64,000 nt of DNA from an uncultured bacterium (lineage in GTDB: Bacteria; Cyanobacteriota; Vampirovibrionia; Gastranaerophilales; Gastranaerophilaceae), in the NCBI GenBank assembly GCA_949296245.1, contig CASFNW010000008.1, forward strand, positions 1 to 64,000, in the 5' to 3' direction. The notes below the pieces were generated by a model. The model saw only the letters and a program-made list of their open reading frames with translations, was not told the DNA's origin and searched no databases. Every line of letters begins with the position of its first letter. Position 1 is the stretch's first letter. A program made the translations under genes and the position numbers. This document shows, in pieces, positions 19,380 to 27,786 of the stretch.

Positions 19380-20183
19380 TTATTCTTTTTTGCCGAACCA
19401 ATCGCAGGATTCTTCGCCGCAGAAAGCTTTTTCCAAATCTTTCATAATACTCTGGTGTGTCATTTCAAAAGTAATCGGAGTAATAGAAACTTTATTCATA
19501 CGTACTGCATTGATGTCAGTTCCATCATTTTCATCGTATTCAATAAGCTCACCGGCAAGCCAGTAATATGTCTTGCCTCTCGGGTCAAGACGTTTATCGT
19601 ATTTGCTTGTAAACATTCTAGTTCCGAGTTTTGTTATTGCAATACCTGCAATATCTTCTTCTTCTAATGACGGGAAATTTATATTTAATATAGACTTCTG
19701 CGGGAAATTTATCTCTTTAATTTTGTGCACGAATTTAGCCATAAAGTTTGCAGCAAAAGCAAAATTTTCCACCTCGTAATGCAAACCTGCAAGAGAAGTA
19801 GCTATTGCAGGGAAACCGAGCATAGCACCTTCCAGTGCACAGCTTACCGTACCGGAATACAAAATATCAGCACCGAGGTTAGGTCCATGGTTTATACCGG
19901 ATATTACAAGGTCAGGCATTTCATGAGGTTCCAAAATTGCGCTCAAACCGATTTTTACACAATCACCAGGGGTGCCTGTTGTAACCCAGTTTCTTTTTGC
20001 ACCGAATTTCGGGTCAAGTTCTTCCACTCTCAAAGGTGTGTGAAGTGTGAGTGAATGCCCTGCAGCACTTCGTTCTCTGTCCGGTGCTATTACATACACA
20101 TCATGCTCACAGCTCAAAGCTTCTGTCAGGGCTCTTATGCCGTTTGCCATAAGACCGTCATCATTTGAAAGTAGAATATTCAT
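19380..20183 (-). CDS. surE: 5'/3'-nucleotidase SurE
   Basis: Survival protein SurE, a divalent-metal nucleotidase for nucleoside monophosphates. The N-terminal metal site MNILLSNDDGLMANGI (D8, D9) and the motifs APDRERSAAGHSLT and VISGINHGPNLGADILYSGTVSCA (given in parts: SGINHGPN, YSGTVSCA) are diagnostic. The 267-residue length is normal. An AGGAG site stands 6 nt before the ATG at 20183. Confidence 0.96.
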   Translation of the reverse strand: MNILLSNDDGLMANGIRALTEALSCEHDVYVIAPDRERSAAGHSLTLHTPLRVEELDPKFGAKRNWVTTGTPGDCVKIGLSAILEPHEMPDLVISGINHGPNLGADILYSGTVSCALEGAMLGFPAIATSLAGLHYEVENFAFAANFMAKFVHKIKEINFPQKSILNINFPSLEEEDIAGIAITKLGTRMFTSKYDKRLDPRGKTYYWLAGELIEYDENDGTDINAVRMNKVSITPITFEMTHQSIMKDLEKAFCGEESCDWFGKKE

Positions 20184-20263
20184 TGCGCACTCCTATATTG
20201 TGTCTTCCTACATGATTTATACCCTGTTTTTATTCGATATAAACCATTCGATGCATTAAAAAA

Positions 20264-21877
20264 TTATTTTGATAACCTTTTATTTATAGCATTTATTAAT
20301 CCTGCAAACAAGGGGTGCGGGTGTTCGGGTCTTGATTTAAATTCCGGATGGAACTGGCATGCCACAAACCAGTCATTTTTCGGATATTCAACAATTTCGC
20401 ACAATTGACCGTCAGGCGACATTCCTGAAAAGACAAGACCGGCTTTTTCTATTTGCTCTTTATATTCGTTGTTTACTTCATATCTGTGGCGGTGGCGTTC
20501 CGAGATTGTTTTTACTTTTCCGTATGCATCGTATGCTTTAGTTCCTTTTTTCAAGACACAGTCATATTTGCCGAGCCTCATGGTACCGCCCATATTCTCT
20601 ATATTTTTTTGTTCAAGCATTATATCAATAACAGGATAAGGTGTCCCTTCATTAAATTCCATTGAATTTGCATCTTTTAGCCCTACAACATGTCTTGCGT
20701 ATTCTATAACAGCACACTGCATACCAAGGCATAAACCTAAAAACGGGAGATTATTTTCTCGTGCGTATCTTATAGCATTAAGCTTGCCTTCAATACCTCT
20801 GACACCGAATCCTCCCGGTACAACAAGGCCGTCTACATCGCTTAAAATTTCTTTTGTCTTTTTCTGGTCTATACATTCTTCGGAATTTATCCATTTTATA
20901 TCTATTTTTGCATGATGAGCGTAGCCGGCATGTTTTAATGCTTCGACTACAGAGATATAAGCATCGGACAGACCTGTATATTTACCTGCAATTGCAATTT
21001 TAAATGTTTTAGTCGGATTTTTTATTACATCAACAAGTTTTCTCCAGCTGTCCAGATTTGGCTTTTTGTCAAGCAGCTGCAGCCTTTGTAATACTACGTG
21101 CGCCATATTCTGGTCTTCAAGAGCCAGAGGTACTTCATAGATAGACTTCAAATCTTTGCATTCAATTACTGCATCTACCGGCACCGAGCAGAACAGAGCC
21201 AGTTTTTCTTTTTCTTTTTTAGGGATTGAACGGGTTGTTCTGCAGACAAGAATTTCCGGCTGCAGACCATAACTGCGCAAAACAGCTACACTGTGCTGCG
21301 AGGGTTTTGTTTTAAGTTCGCCTGATGTCGGCAGATAAGGAATCAAAGTAACATGTATATTTATGCTGTTTCCGAATCCTATTTCTGTTTTAAACTGTCT
21401 TATTGCTTCGATAAAAGGCAGACTCTCAATATCACCTATTGTTCCGCCTACCTCCAGAATCAAAAAGTCGGGTTTAAACTGAGAAGCAGCTTTTTTTATT
21501 CTTGATTTTATTTCATTTGTAATATGTGGAATTGTTTGAACAGTTGCGCCTAAATATTCGCCTTTTCTCTCTTTTTTAATTACAGTCTGGTAAATACTTC
21601 CCGAGGTTACGTTGTTTACTCTGCCTAAAGAGGTATCAGTAAATCTTTCGTAGTGGCCGAGGTCAAGGTCAGTTTCTGCACCGTCATCTGTTACAAATAC
21701 TTCCCCGTGCTGAAAAGGGCTCATTGTTCCGGGGTCAACATTTATATAAGGGTCAAATTTTTGTATTACAACGGAAAAGCCTCTGGATTTCAATAATTTT
21801 CCCAAAGAAGCGGCTACAATTCCTTTCCCCAGTGAAGAAACTACACCGCCTGTTACAAAAATGTATTTTGTTCCCAT
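20264..21877 (-). CDS. pyrG: CTP synthase
   Basis: Makes CTP from UTP, ATP and glutamine. The N-terminal synthetase domain opens with [17 protein letters not shown]; the C-terminal class I glutamine amidotransferase domain has the catalytic cysteine in FLGLCLGMQ and the His-Glu pair in [11 protein letters not shown]. The 537-residue length is normal. AAGGGG lies 7 nt before the ATG at 21877. CTP also feeds the KdsB reaction. gatC lies 84 bases upstream on the same strand with a terminator between. Confidence 0.97.
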   Translation of the reverse strand: MGTKYIFVTGGVVSSLGKGIVAASLGKLLKSRGFSVVIQKFDPYINVDPGTMSPFQHGEVFVTDDGAETDLDLGHYERFTDTSLGRVNNVTSGSIYQTVIKKERKGEYLGATVQTIPHITNEIKSRIKKAASQFKPDFLILEVGGTIGDIESLPFIEAIRQFKTEIGFGNSINIHVTLIPYLPTSGELKTKPSQHSVAVLRSYGLQPEILVCRTTRSIPKKEKEKLALFCSVPVDAVIECKDLKSIYEVPLALEDQNMAHVVLQRLQLLDKKPNLDSWRKLVDVIKNPTKTFKIAIAGKYTGLSDAYISVVEALKHAGYAHHAKIDIKWINSEECIDQKKTKEILSDVDGLVVPGGFGVRGIEGKLNAIRYARENNLPFLGLCLGMQCAVIEYARHVVGLKDANSMEFNEGTPYPVIDIMLEQKNIENMGGTMRLGKYDCVLKKGTKAYDAYGKVKTISERHRHRYEVNNEYKEQIEKAGLVFSGMSPDGQLCEIVEYPKNDWFVACQFHPEFKSRPEHPHPLFAGLINAINKRLSK

Positions 21878-21920
21878 TTTATACCCCTTATCTAGCTTTA
21901 ATAATACTTTCTTATAAGTT

Positions 21921-21954
21921 AAAAAGCTTAGAGGGCAGTTCCTCTAAGCTTTTT
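21921..21954 (-). terminator. Terminator downstream of gatC
   Basis: AAAAAGCTTAGAGG (21921-21934) pairs perfectly with CCTCTAAGCTTTTT (21941-21954) around a six-base loop. It ends the gatC transcript on the minus strand before pyrG. Confidence 0.8.
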
Positions 21955-21960
21955 CTTGTT

Positions 21961-22242
21961 TTAATTTATTTTCGGAACCCTGAAAAACCCGTCCTCTTTG
22001 CAAGGCGCGTTTGCCATAAGCTCTTCTTTTGTCTGTTCCTGAACAACGACATCTTCTCTCATTACATTCACCACAGGAATTGCGTGGCTCATAGGTTCGA
22101 CATTTGTTGTATCAACTTCGTTCATTTGTTCCACATATTTTAAAATGTCGCCTAATTGTTTTGAAAATTTGACTTTTTCCTCTTCTGTAAGTTCAAGTCT
22201 TGCAAGTTTTGCAACATGCTCAACATCTTTTATTGTAATCAT
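21961..22242 (-). CDS. gatC: Asp/Glu-tRNA(Asn/Gln) amidotransferase subunit C
   Basis: Small subunit of the GatCAB amidotransferase that converts misacylated Glu-tRNA-Gln or Asp-tRNA-Asn to the amide. The family pattern VEHVAKLARLELTEEEKVKF and the C-terminal LMANAPCKEDGFFRVPKI are characteristic. I start at the ATG at 22242 (93 residues), with GGAG 6 nt upstream; a longer reading from a TTG at 22254 would place that ribosome site inside the gene. Its presence implies indirect aminoacylation and so a possibly non-discriminating GltX. gatA and gatB are not in the window. Confidence 0.93.
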   Translation of the reverse strand: MITIKDVEHVAKLARLELTEEEKVKFSKQLGDILKYVEQMNEVDTTNVEPMSHAIPVVNVMREDVVVQEQTKEELMANAPCKEDGFFRVPKIN

Positions 22243-22342
22243 TTTTATCTCCAACCAAATATATAATTATACATGTATCATATACTTGTTAATTTTACTA
22301 TGGTTTATTTTGTTTTTTTTACATAAATATTGATTAAACACA

Positions 22343-22378
22343 AAAAAGACACAGTCTATATACAGACTGTGTCTTTTT
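22343..22378. terminator. Strong terminator, 15-bp perfect stem
   Basis: AAAAAGACACAGTCT (22343-22357) and AGACTGTGTCTTTTT (22364-22378) are perfectly complementary around ATATAC. It terminates the unknown gene at 22394-22819 on the minus strand. Confidence 0.85.
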
Positions 22379-22393
22379 ATATTTTTTGAAAAA

Positions 22394-22819
22394 TTAAGCT
22401 TTAATTGAAGCAGAAGCCGTTTTTTCTTTTTTATCCAGAGTAAATGTATGGTCTACAAACTGAGCTCTGTCTAAGTATTTTTGTTCAATTGTACCTTTTT
22501 TGTAAGTACGGTATAAAAGGCTCAATCCAGCAGCAACGCCAGCTATAACTTTTAGCGGTTTCGGGGCTGCTTTTAGGTATTGGAAAAATTTCTTCACTCC
22601 GCCCATTTCAGCTACTTTTGCAGCTAATTCCGGAGTTTTTTTCACAACTGCTCTGCCTGCAAGTGCCGTAATACCTGCAGCCGCACCTATTTGAACATTT
22701 GAAACAAGAGAATTTCCAAAATGGTGCATTGCACAGTCTATTTTGTTACCTGTGGTACCTTTTCTCGGGTCTACAAAAGAATTTAATGTAGGCGATACCA
22801 AAAATAAAACTTTTGACAT
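22394..22819 (-). CDS. Hypothetical small membrane-associated protein
   Basis: A 141-residue basic protein with two moderately hydrophobic Ala/Gly-rich stretches (about residues 42-60 and 91-106) that could be short membrane helices, and a charged Lys-rich tail. I do not recognise a family. It has its own AAGGA ribosome site 8 nt before the ATG and a strong terminator after it, so it is expressed as a single gene. The neighbours 22929-23486 and 23594-24103 are also unrecognised, making this a small cluster of lineage-specific genes. Confidence 0.75.
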   Translation of the reverse strand: MSKVLFLVSPTLNSFVDPRKGTTGNKIDCAMHHFGNSLVSNVQIGAAAGITALAGRAVVKKTPELAAKVAEMGGVKKFFQYLKAAPKPLKVIAGVAAGLSLLYRTYKKGTIEQKYLDRAQFVDHTFTLDKKEKTASASIKA

Positions 22820-22928
22820 AATTCTTCCTTATCTTTCACACACACTAAGTATATATAAAGTAAAACCAATTAAGATTCAAATTTGATAAATTATAAATGT
22901 AAATTTACAAATGTTAATAATCCAATGA

Positions 22929-23486
22929 TTAAATTCTGTATTTTGAAATATCTTCAAAATATTTTTCTAAAGCCATATAACCGTTATAAATTTCGTTTGA
23001 GATTATTGTATAACGGCAAGCAGCAAGATATCTTAATTCTTTTGCGCGGATTTCAAGAATTTTATCCGCATCGTTTTTTAAATTTTCATCAAGAGATTGA
23101 GACCATTTCTTCAACAGTTCGATTTCTTCGTTTATCTGTTTTATTGTGGTATATTCAAGCTGGTTAAAGTCATATTTGCGAAGAATAGCCTTATCCTGAT
23201 TTGTAATTCTGCTTTTTACAACAGGGGTGCCGTATATTTTTTTGATAAACATATAGTTGTCCGCAACTAAAATATGAGACAGAGGAACACCCGCTCTGGC
23301 AAGCATAGATGAAGTGCTTAAAGAGCTGAAAGTATCTTTTTCATCAGACAGAGAACTGATTTTTGTTATAGAGTTATTCTGTTTATCCTGATTTTGTTTT
23401 ATATTTGGGAAAAATTCGTTAATAGTTCCAATCCTCATTCTCCTGTTGACATATTTAATTTTATCGCACACTAATTCATTTGTCAT
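22929..23486 (-). CDS. Hypothetical soluble protein
   Basis: A 185-residue Lys/Glu/Asn-rich protein without signal peptide or membrane helix. Residues about 110-150 (INEEIELLKKWSQSLDENL) look helical, possibly coiled coil. No known motif seen. The start at 23486 has AAGG nearby; an internal ATG at residue 17 has AGGAG too close (1 nt) to be preferred. It is divergent from the gene at 23594. Confidence 0.65.
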   Translation of the reverse strand: MTNELVCDKIKYVNRRMRIGTINEFFPNIKQNQDKQNNSITKISSLSDEKDTFSSLSTSSMLARAGVPLSHILVADNYMFIKKIYGTPVVKSRITNQDKAILRKYDFNQLEYTTIKQINEEIELLKKWSQSLDENLKNDADKILEIRAKELRYLAACRYTIISNEIYNGYMALEKYFEDISKYRI

Positions 23487-23593
23487 CTCACCTTATAGAA
23501 TTGTAAAGGACTAAATTTTTATATCGTGGCAATTTTTTTTAAGAAAATGTTTTTATATATTTAAGGGAAATTATATATATTAGAGGAAGTCAC

Positions 23594-24103
23594 ATGGGCG
23601 GAGAACATGCAATAAAAGCTGCAGCTTCACAGCCAATAAGCAACATAAACTTTCTGTCTTCCAGTATGGACAGAAAAAAATATGAGGCATTGTTAAGCGC
23701 ATATGATCTGAAACAGGGAATTTATGAATCTGTCGAAGATTATAATAAACGGATGGCTGAATTTAGAATGCAGCTGGCAAAGCAGATTAGAGAAGAAAAT
23801 ACAACTACTGCCGAGAAAAAGTATAATGATATATTAAGCCTTTATTTGGCTCAAACAAAAGATCCTGCAAAAATGGAACAGGGATTGAGTCAGCTGCAAT
23901 CATTATTTAGATTTGCCAATTTTAACAACATTAACAATTCGTTTGATGAAAAATTGTATCTGGCAAAACAGCAAATGGCACTGACTGAAAACAGACTCAG
24001 CAGGCTAAAAAACGGAAAAGAAGACGATACACGTACAACGTCCAATCCAATGTTATACAGCGGAGAATTCCAGCCGCCGGGAGAGCGTGACTTTTTGAGC
24101 TAA
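23594..24103 (+). CDS. Hypothetical helical protein
   Basis: A 169-residue Gln/Lys/Ala-rich protein predicted by eye to be mostly helical, with a disordered polar C-terminus (Thr/Asn/Pro rich). No signal, membrane segment or known motif. GAGG stands 7-8 nt before the ATG. Its stop overlaps the stop region of convergent rimO by 4 bases. Function unknown. Confidence 0.7.
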   Translation: MGGEHAIKAAASQPISNINFLSSSMDRKKYEALLSAYDLKQGIYESVEDYNKRMAEFRMQLAKQIREENTTTAEKKYNDILSLYLAQTKDPAKMEQGLSQLQSLFRFANFNNINNSFDEKLYLAKQQMALTENRLSRLKNGKEDDTRTTSNPMLYSGEFQPPGERDFLS

Positions 24104-25419
24104 AGCTGCCCGTACAGATCATAGTCATCACAGCCGGTAATAGTTACAGTTTCGATGTCACCCGGAACAGGAATTTCGTCTGTTTGAACGTAAACAAGAC
24201 CGTCTACTTCCGGTGCGTCTCTGTATGAACGAGCAATAACCTGTCCGTCTGAAGTAACAGATTCTATTATGCAGGGGATTTTATGACCGATAAATGATTC
24301 GTTAATTTCTCGAGAAATCTGTTTTTGGAGTTTCATTAGCCTGTTTTTACGCTGCTTTTTTATCTTTGCAGGTATCTGCTCAGGCAAAGAATATGCAAAT
24401 GTGTTTTTTTCACGTGAAAATTCAAATGCGCCCATCTTGTCAAACTTTGCCCATTTTGTAAATTCATACAAATCTTCAAACATTTCTTCTGTTTCACCCG
24501 GATATCCTGCGATGAATGTTGTTCTTATAGCAACATCAGGTATTTTGCTGCGTAATTTTTCAACAAACCTTCTGTAATCCATAACCGGACGTTTCATTGC
24601 CTTGAGCATTTCAGGATGAGAGTGCTGCAGAGGGATATCCACATACTTTACAACCTTTTCACAGTTTGCAAAAGCATCTATTAATTCATCATCAAACATA
24701 GACGGATATGTGTACATAACACGTATCCAGTTGAGCTCATCTATTTTGTTTAATTCTTTCAGAAGCTTTGCTAAAGACGGCTTTTTGTACAAATCTATTC
24801 CATAGCCCGTTGTATCCTGTGCAATCAGTACAATTTCTGACACACCTTTTTGTGCGAGCATTTTTGCTTCTTTTACAATATTCTCAATAGGGCGCGAGCT
24901 ATAAGGGCCTCTTAGCTGTGGTATGACGCAGTATCCGCATTTGTAATTGCAGCCGTCAGCAATTTTTATATAGCTGCTTGCACCTACTGTTATCTGTTGT
25001 CTTTGTGCAGTTTCAGGATATTTGAAAACAGGACTGTCAGAGATTTCACAAACATATTTTGGGGAATCCTGTGTAATTTCTTTTATCACATCAGCTATTT
25101 TAGCAATTTCAGAAGTACCTATCATCGCGGCGGCTTCCGGTACGGCTTTTTTAAGTTCTTCTTTGTGTTTTTGAGGCAGGCATCCAGTGATAATTATTTT
25201 TTTGCCTTTATTCACCATTTCTATTATGGAATGAACAGATTCCTTTTCCGCATCGTGTATAAAAGAGCAGGTATTTATAATTACGATATCCGCTTTTTCA
25301 TCATCAAGAGTAATATCATAGCCGTTTTGTGCAAGTATGCCGAGCATAAGTTCCGAATCTACAAGATTTTTAGCACAGCCATGATTTATTAATGCAATTT
25401 TATAGTTATTCTTTTTCAT
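24100..25419 (-). CDS. rimO: Ribosomal protein S12 methylthiotransferase RimO
   Basis: Radical-SAM enzyme that adds a methylthio group to the conserved Asp of ribosomal protein S12. Order of domains: UPF0004 N-terminal domain with cysteines in HGCAKNLVDSE, INTCSF and TGCLPQ; radical-SAM core with CNYKCGYC (CX3CX2C) and LRGPYSSRP; C-terminal TRAM domain. The 439-residue length is normal. The ATG at 25419 lacks a ribosome site and follows TAAAAT by 7 nt, suggesting a leaderless mRNA. Confidence 0.95.
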   Translation of the reverse strand: MKKNNYKIALINHGCAKNLVDSELMLGILAQNGYDITLDDEKADIVIINTCSFIHDAEKESVHSIIEMVNKGKKIIITGCLPQKHKEELKKAVPEAAAMIGTSEIAKIADVIKEITQDSPKYVCEISDSPVFKYPETAQRQQITVGASSYIKIADGCNYKCGYCVIPQLRGPYSSRPIENIVKEAKMLAQKGVSEIVLIAQDTTGYGIDLYKKPSLAKLLKELNKIDELNWIRVMYTYPSMFDDELIDAFANCEKVVKYVDIPLQHSHPEMLKAMKRPVMDYRRFVEKLRSKIPDVAIRTTFIAGYPGETEEMFEDLYEFTKWAKFDKMGAFEFSREKNTFAYSLPEQIPAKIKKQRKNRLMKLQKQISREINESFIGHKIPCIIESVTSDGQVIARSYRDAPEVDGLVYVQTDEIPVPGDIETVTITGCDDYDLYGQL

Positions 25420-25426
25420 AGTTGTT

Positions 25427-25432
25427 ATTTTA
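25427..25432 (-). promoter_or_regulatory. Candidate -10 box of leaderless rimO
   Basis: TAAAAT on the minus strand ends 7 nt before the rimO ATG, and no Shine-Dalgarno site is present. Confidence 0.45.
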
Positions 25433-25454
25433 CATGAAAAACGATTAATTTGAG

Positions 25455-25610
25455 AATGTTTGAGAACAATTTGTGATAAGGCTCTGCACCCAGCTATTGC
25501 CTGGAACGTGAAGCTGACGGCAACGAAGCGCGGTCAGCGGCAGCAGCCAGCGGAAAGGAATTTCGAGACAGTCCGAAGCAGTTGCAAAACTAGATTAAAA
25601 CAAATACTAA
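25455..25610. repeat. GC-rich intergenic element related to 53566-53715
   Basis: A compositionally distinct stretch between rimO and the repeat array. GAGAACAATTTGTGATAAGG at its left, CGGTCAGCGGC in the middle and ACTAGATTA at its right recur in the same order, on the opposite strand and with a different interior, at 53566-53715. No ORF or terminator is convincing. Probably a non-coding repeat family member. Confidence 0.45.
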
Positions 25611-25649
25611 ACCACATTAACGGCAATAAGCCAAGACTTTAAATTATAC

Positions 25650-26097
25650 AAAAAAGAAGGCTTGATGCCTTCTTTTTTAAATGGCTCCTCGGGTGAAGGA
25701 CTCCGTTGGCGTTGCAGCAAAACGATTGAATATCGTTTTGCGTTGAAGATTTTCTTTAAATGAACTTAGACACAATGAGCCAATGGAGGGAAGAACCTGC
25801 GAGGATTGCATATGCAATCCGAGTCGGTTCGAGTCCGCTGTTAAAGATCTTTGCATAAAAAAAGAAGGCTTGATGCCTTCTTTTTTAAATGGCTCCTCGG
25901 GTGAAGGACTCCGTTGGCGATGCAGCAAAACGATTGAGTATCGTTTTGCGTTGAAGATTTTCTTTAAATGAACTTAGACACAATGAGCCAATGGAGGGAA
26001 GAACCTGCGAGGATTGCGCTGGCAATCCGAGTCGGTTCGAGTCCGCTGTTAAAGATCTTTGCATAAAAAAAGAAGGCTTGATGCCTTCTTTTTTAAA

Positions 26098-26111
<14 letters not shown>
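25650..26111. repeat. Two 208-bp tandem repeats plus shared 3' end of tRNA-Asn
   Basis: Period is exactly 208 bases: the GAAGGCTTG block occurs at 25656, 25864 and 26072. Each unit contains the tRNA terminator hairpin, the last 14 bases of tRNA-Asn including CCA (as TGGCTCCTCGGGTG), and about 145 bases of unique sequence. The units differ at only three places: 25712/25920, 25730/25938 and 25810-25813/26018-26021. Potential folds: CTCCGTTGG (25701) with CCAATGGAG (25780), a perfect 10-bp hairpin GCAAAACGAT/ATCGTTTTGC (25717-25741), and GGATTGC/GCAATCC (25803-25820). The arrangement resembles the E. coli tyrT repeats (rtT RNA), which also carry a tRNA 3' tail. Confidence 0.9.
26064..26094. terminator. 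tRNA-Asn terminator (also present in each repeat unit)
   Basis: AAGAAGGC/GCCTTCTT stem around TTGAT with A- and T-runs on both sides. It lies just after the tRNA on the minus strand. Identical copies are at 25650-25678 and 25857-25886. Confidence 0.8.
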
Positions 26112-26172
<61 letters not shown>

Positions 26173-26388
26173 ATAACTCAGAGGTCTTTAAAAACCTTGT
26201 AGAATTATTATAACAAAACAATAATTATTGTAAACCTTTTTTATATAAAAAATTTTTAACAGTTGAAATACTTACCATTACAGTTTTTAGAAACATTGTA
26301 AACAAAATTTAACAACGTGCTTTAAAATTAAGCAATTTTTTATTTGGTATATACTTTATATATACAGAAGAATAAAAAAGAGAGACTT

Positions 26389-26454
26389 ATGAAAGCATTA
26401 TTGGTAAGATTTTTTAACAGAAACAAAAAATTCAGCCCCGCTGATTTAATATAA
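26389..26454 (+). CDS. Candidate 21-residue small protein
   Basis: ATG to TAA encodes MKALLVRFFNRNKKFSPADLI, a basic amphipathic peptide. AGAGAG precedes the ATG by about 6 nt, a TATACT/TATATA-rich promoter-like region lies at 26345-26366, and a good terminator follows at 26480. The self-contained unit in a 347-base gap argues for a real transcript; whether the peptide is made is unproven. The FFNRNKKF stretch loosely echoes FFNKKKKS in the small ORF at 36724. Confidence 0.4.
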   Translation: MKALLVRFFNRNKKFSPADLI

Positions 26455-26479
26455 TATTGCAAGAATTATTTTAATTATA

Positions 26480-26510
26480 AAAAGCCGGATTTTGGACTAC
26501 TCCGGCTTTT
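26480..26510. terminator. Bidirectional terminator
   Basis: AAAAGCCGGA (26480-26489) pairs with TCCGGCTTTT (26501-26510). It serves the 21-codon ORF on the plus strand and the lipoprotein gene on the minus strand. Confidence 0.8.
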
Positions 26511-26519
26511 TTATGTTTT

Positions 26520-27248
26520 TTATACTTTCTGATTTTCTTCTTCTTTTTTTGTATTTATAGTATTTGCTATTATCACAAGTGCAACAATCACTAGAAGTAT
26601 TGTAAATACAATATTGATTGTCTTATAGACTGTAAATTTCAGTTTCATCTCATTAACAGTGTTAAATCTTATTTTCCATGTATAAACAAAATTTGATTCA
26701 TCAGCTTCCGTTGCGTTATGCAAATCAGCTTTGACAGGGGTTCTTATTATATAAGAAAAGCTGAAAATTTCGTTTGTATTCAATCCGCTCATCACGGCAG
26801 CCCGCATTTGTTTTTCCTGAGCAGACATTTGATTATCTTCTTTAGGTATTGTATCTACCTGTGCATCTAATATATAAACATCCTTAAAAAAACCTTTTTT
26901 AACACTTATGAATTTGCCATCCGGATTTTTTGTCACCAGATTTTTAGAATCCGGAGATGTATTCCATTTGTCATTTGTTATATCTTCTATATTTTTTGTT
27001 GCCTCAATCCCTTTCATATCTTCTGTTGAGTATTCTTTTACCTGAACAGAAGCATCATCTTTGTACTTTTCAAGCGCTTCCTCAAACGGATCTTGTTCCT
27101 GACTCATTGCAAGAAGCTGTTTACTTAGTAAGAATCTCTCTTTTACTACTGCGCTTCCGTCTTTATGAATTGTGACATCAGTTTCTATCTTTACACATCC
27201 CGTCAACAAGAATGTTGTACACAATAATAAACAAATCTTTTTCCACAT
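26520..27248 (-). CDS. LppM-like lipoprotein with C-terminal membrane helix
   Basis: A 242-residue exported protein. The signal peptide ends in lipobox LTGC (Cys18), so the N-terminus is probably lipidated. The region after it (CVKIETDVTIHKDGSAVVKERF) matches the start of the LppM/DUF3153 type domain seen in many Gram-positive and cyanobacterial lipoproteins. A hydrophobic helix (about residues 211-230) near the C-terminus precedes a charged tail. Role unknown. AAGGAG is 8 nt before the ATG. Family assignment is from memory of the pattern. Confidence 0.75.
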   Translation of the reverse strand: MWKKICLLLCTTFLLTGCVKIETDVTIHKDGSAVVKERFLLSKQLLAMSQEQDPFEEALEKYKDDASVQVKEYSTEDMKGIEATKNIEDITNDKWNTSPDSKNLVTKNPDGKFISVKKGFFKDVYILDAQVDTIPKEDNQMSAQEKQMRAAVMSGLNTNEIFSFSYIIRTPVKADLHNATEADESNFVYTWKIRFNTVNEMKLKFTVYKTINIVFTILLVIVALVIIANTINTKKEEENQKV

Positions 27249-27318
27249 AAATAACTCCTTAAATTTTACATATAAAATTATAAATATTCCGCCGTTTGTT
27301 GTCTATAGTGCTAAAATG

Positions 27319-27776
27319 TAATTTATATCGCAAATTCAACAGATACATGATAAACCTTATGCATCCAAATAGAATTAAATACTTTGTAATTTCTGTGAAA
27401 CGAAGGTGTAGGATATTTCTTTTTGAGTGCTCTTGAAGGACGGATGACAGAATCAGCACTCAAAAAGAAATATCCTACACCTTCCAGTTTTATAGAAAGG
27501 CTGTAGCTGTAAATTGGGCATACTTGCCCAATTCAATAAATTCTATCATTCTAAAGCATCAAATGTGCTTTGCAGCAATGTCAGTGCTTTGTTCAGAATC
27601 TTACAAATCTGATATGTATATAGAAAGCCGGTAAGATCCTGAGCTCGCTTGGCTCCTCAGAATGACAACTTATCACATAATAAATATATAACTATACTAA
27701 ACTTTCACTGAATTATGTAACATATACAAGAATGACGTGTTTCTGAAATTTTTAGCGGAAATTCTATATAAATCCG
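27319..27776. mobile_element. MITE-like non-coding element with inverted ends
   Basis: This fills the 538-base gap between the lipoprotein gene and mutS2. The left end ATTTATATCGCAAATTC (27321-27337) and the right end, inverted (ATTTATATAGAATTTC, 27760-27775), resemble each other and the repeat at 2828. Residues 27703-27776 are a near copy of that repeat in reverse. Inside is the perfect 30-bp inverted repeat (27402-27484). A GAGCTC-centred stretch (GATCCTGAGCTCGCTTGG, about 27627) also looks like a bacterial interspersed repeat. No transposase ORF is present, so a non-autonomous element is the likeliest reading. Confidence 0.5.
27402..27484. repeat. Perfect 30-bp inverted repeat
   Basis: Arm 27402-27431 (starts GAAGGTGTAGGATATTTC, ends GAGTGCT) is exactly complementary to 27455-27484 around a 23-base loop. 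Outside the arms the similarity continues imperfectly (TTTCTGTGAAAC against TTTCTATAAAAC). There is no T-run for a terminator. The length of perfect pairing suggests recent origin or selection for structure. Confidence 0.9.
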
Positions 27777-27786
27777 TTGAAAATAA

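Noticed and set aside
25754-25846. A tRNA-Ser-like gene inside each repeat (93 nt, T-loop GGTTCGAGTCC, long variable-type arm)
   Set aside because: The T stem has a mismatch, no anticodon or D arm can be placed, and the acceptor has only six AT pairs.
25677-25971. ORFs of 83 and 62 codons across the 208-bp repeats
   Set aside because: They read through tRNA tail, terminator and hairpins, and their frames are products of the repeat; no ribosome site.
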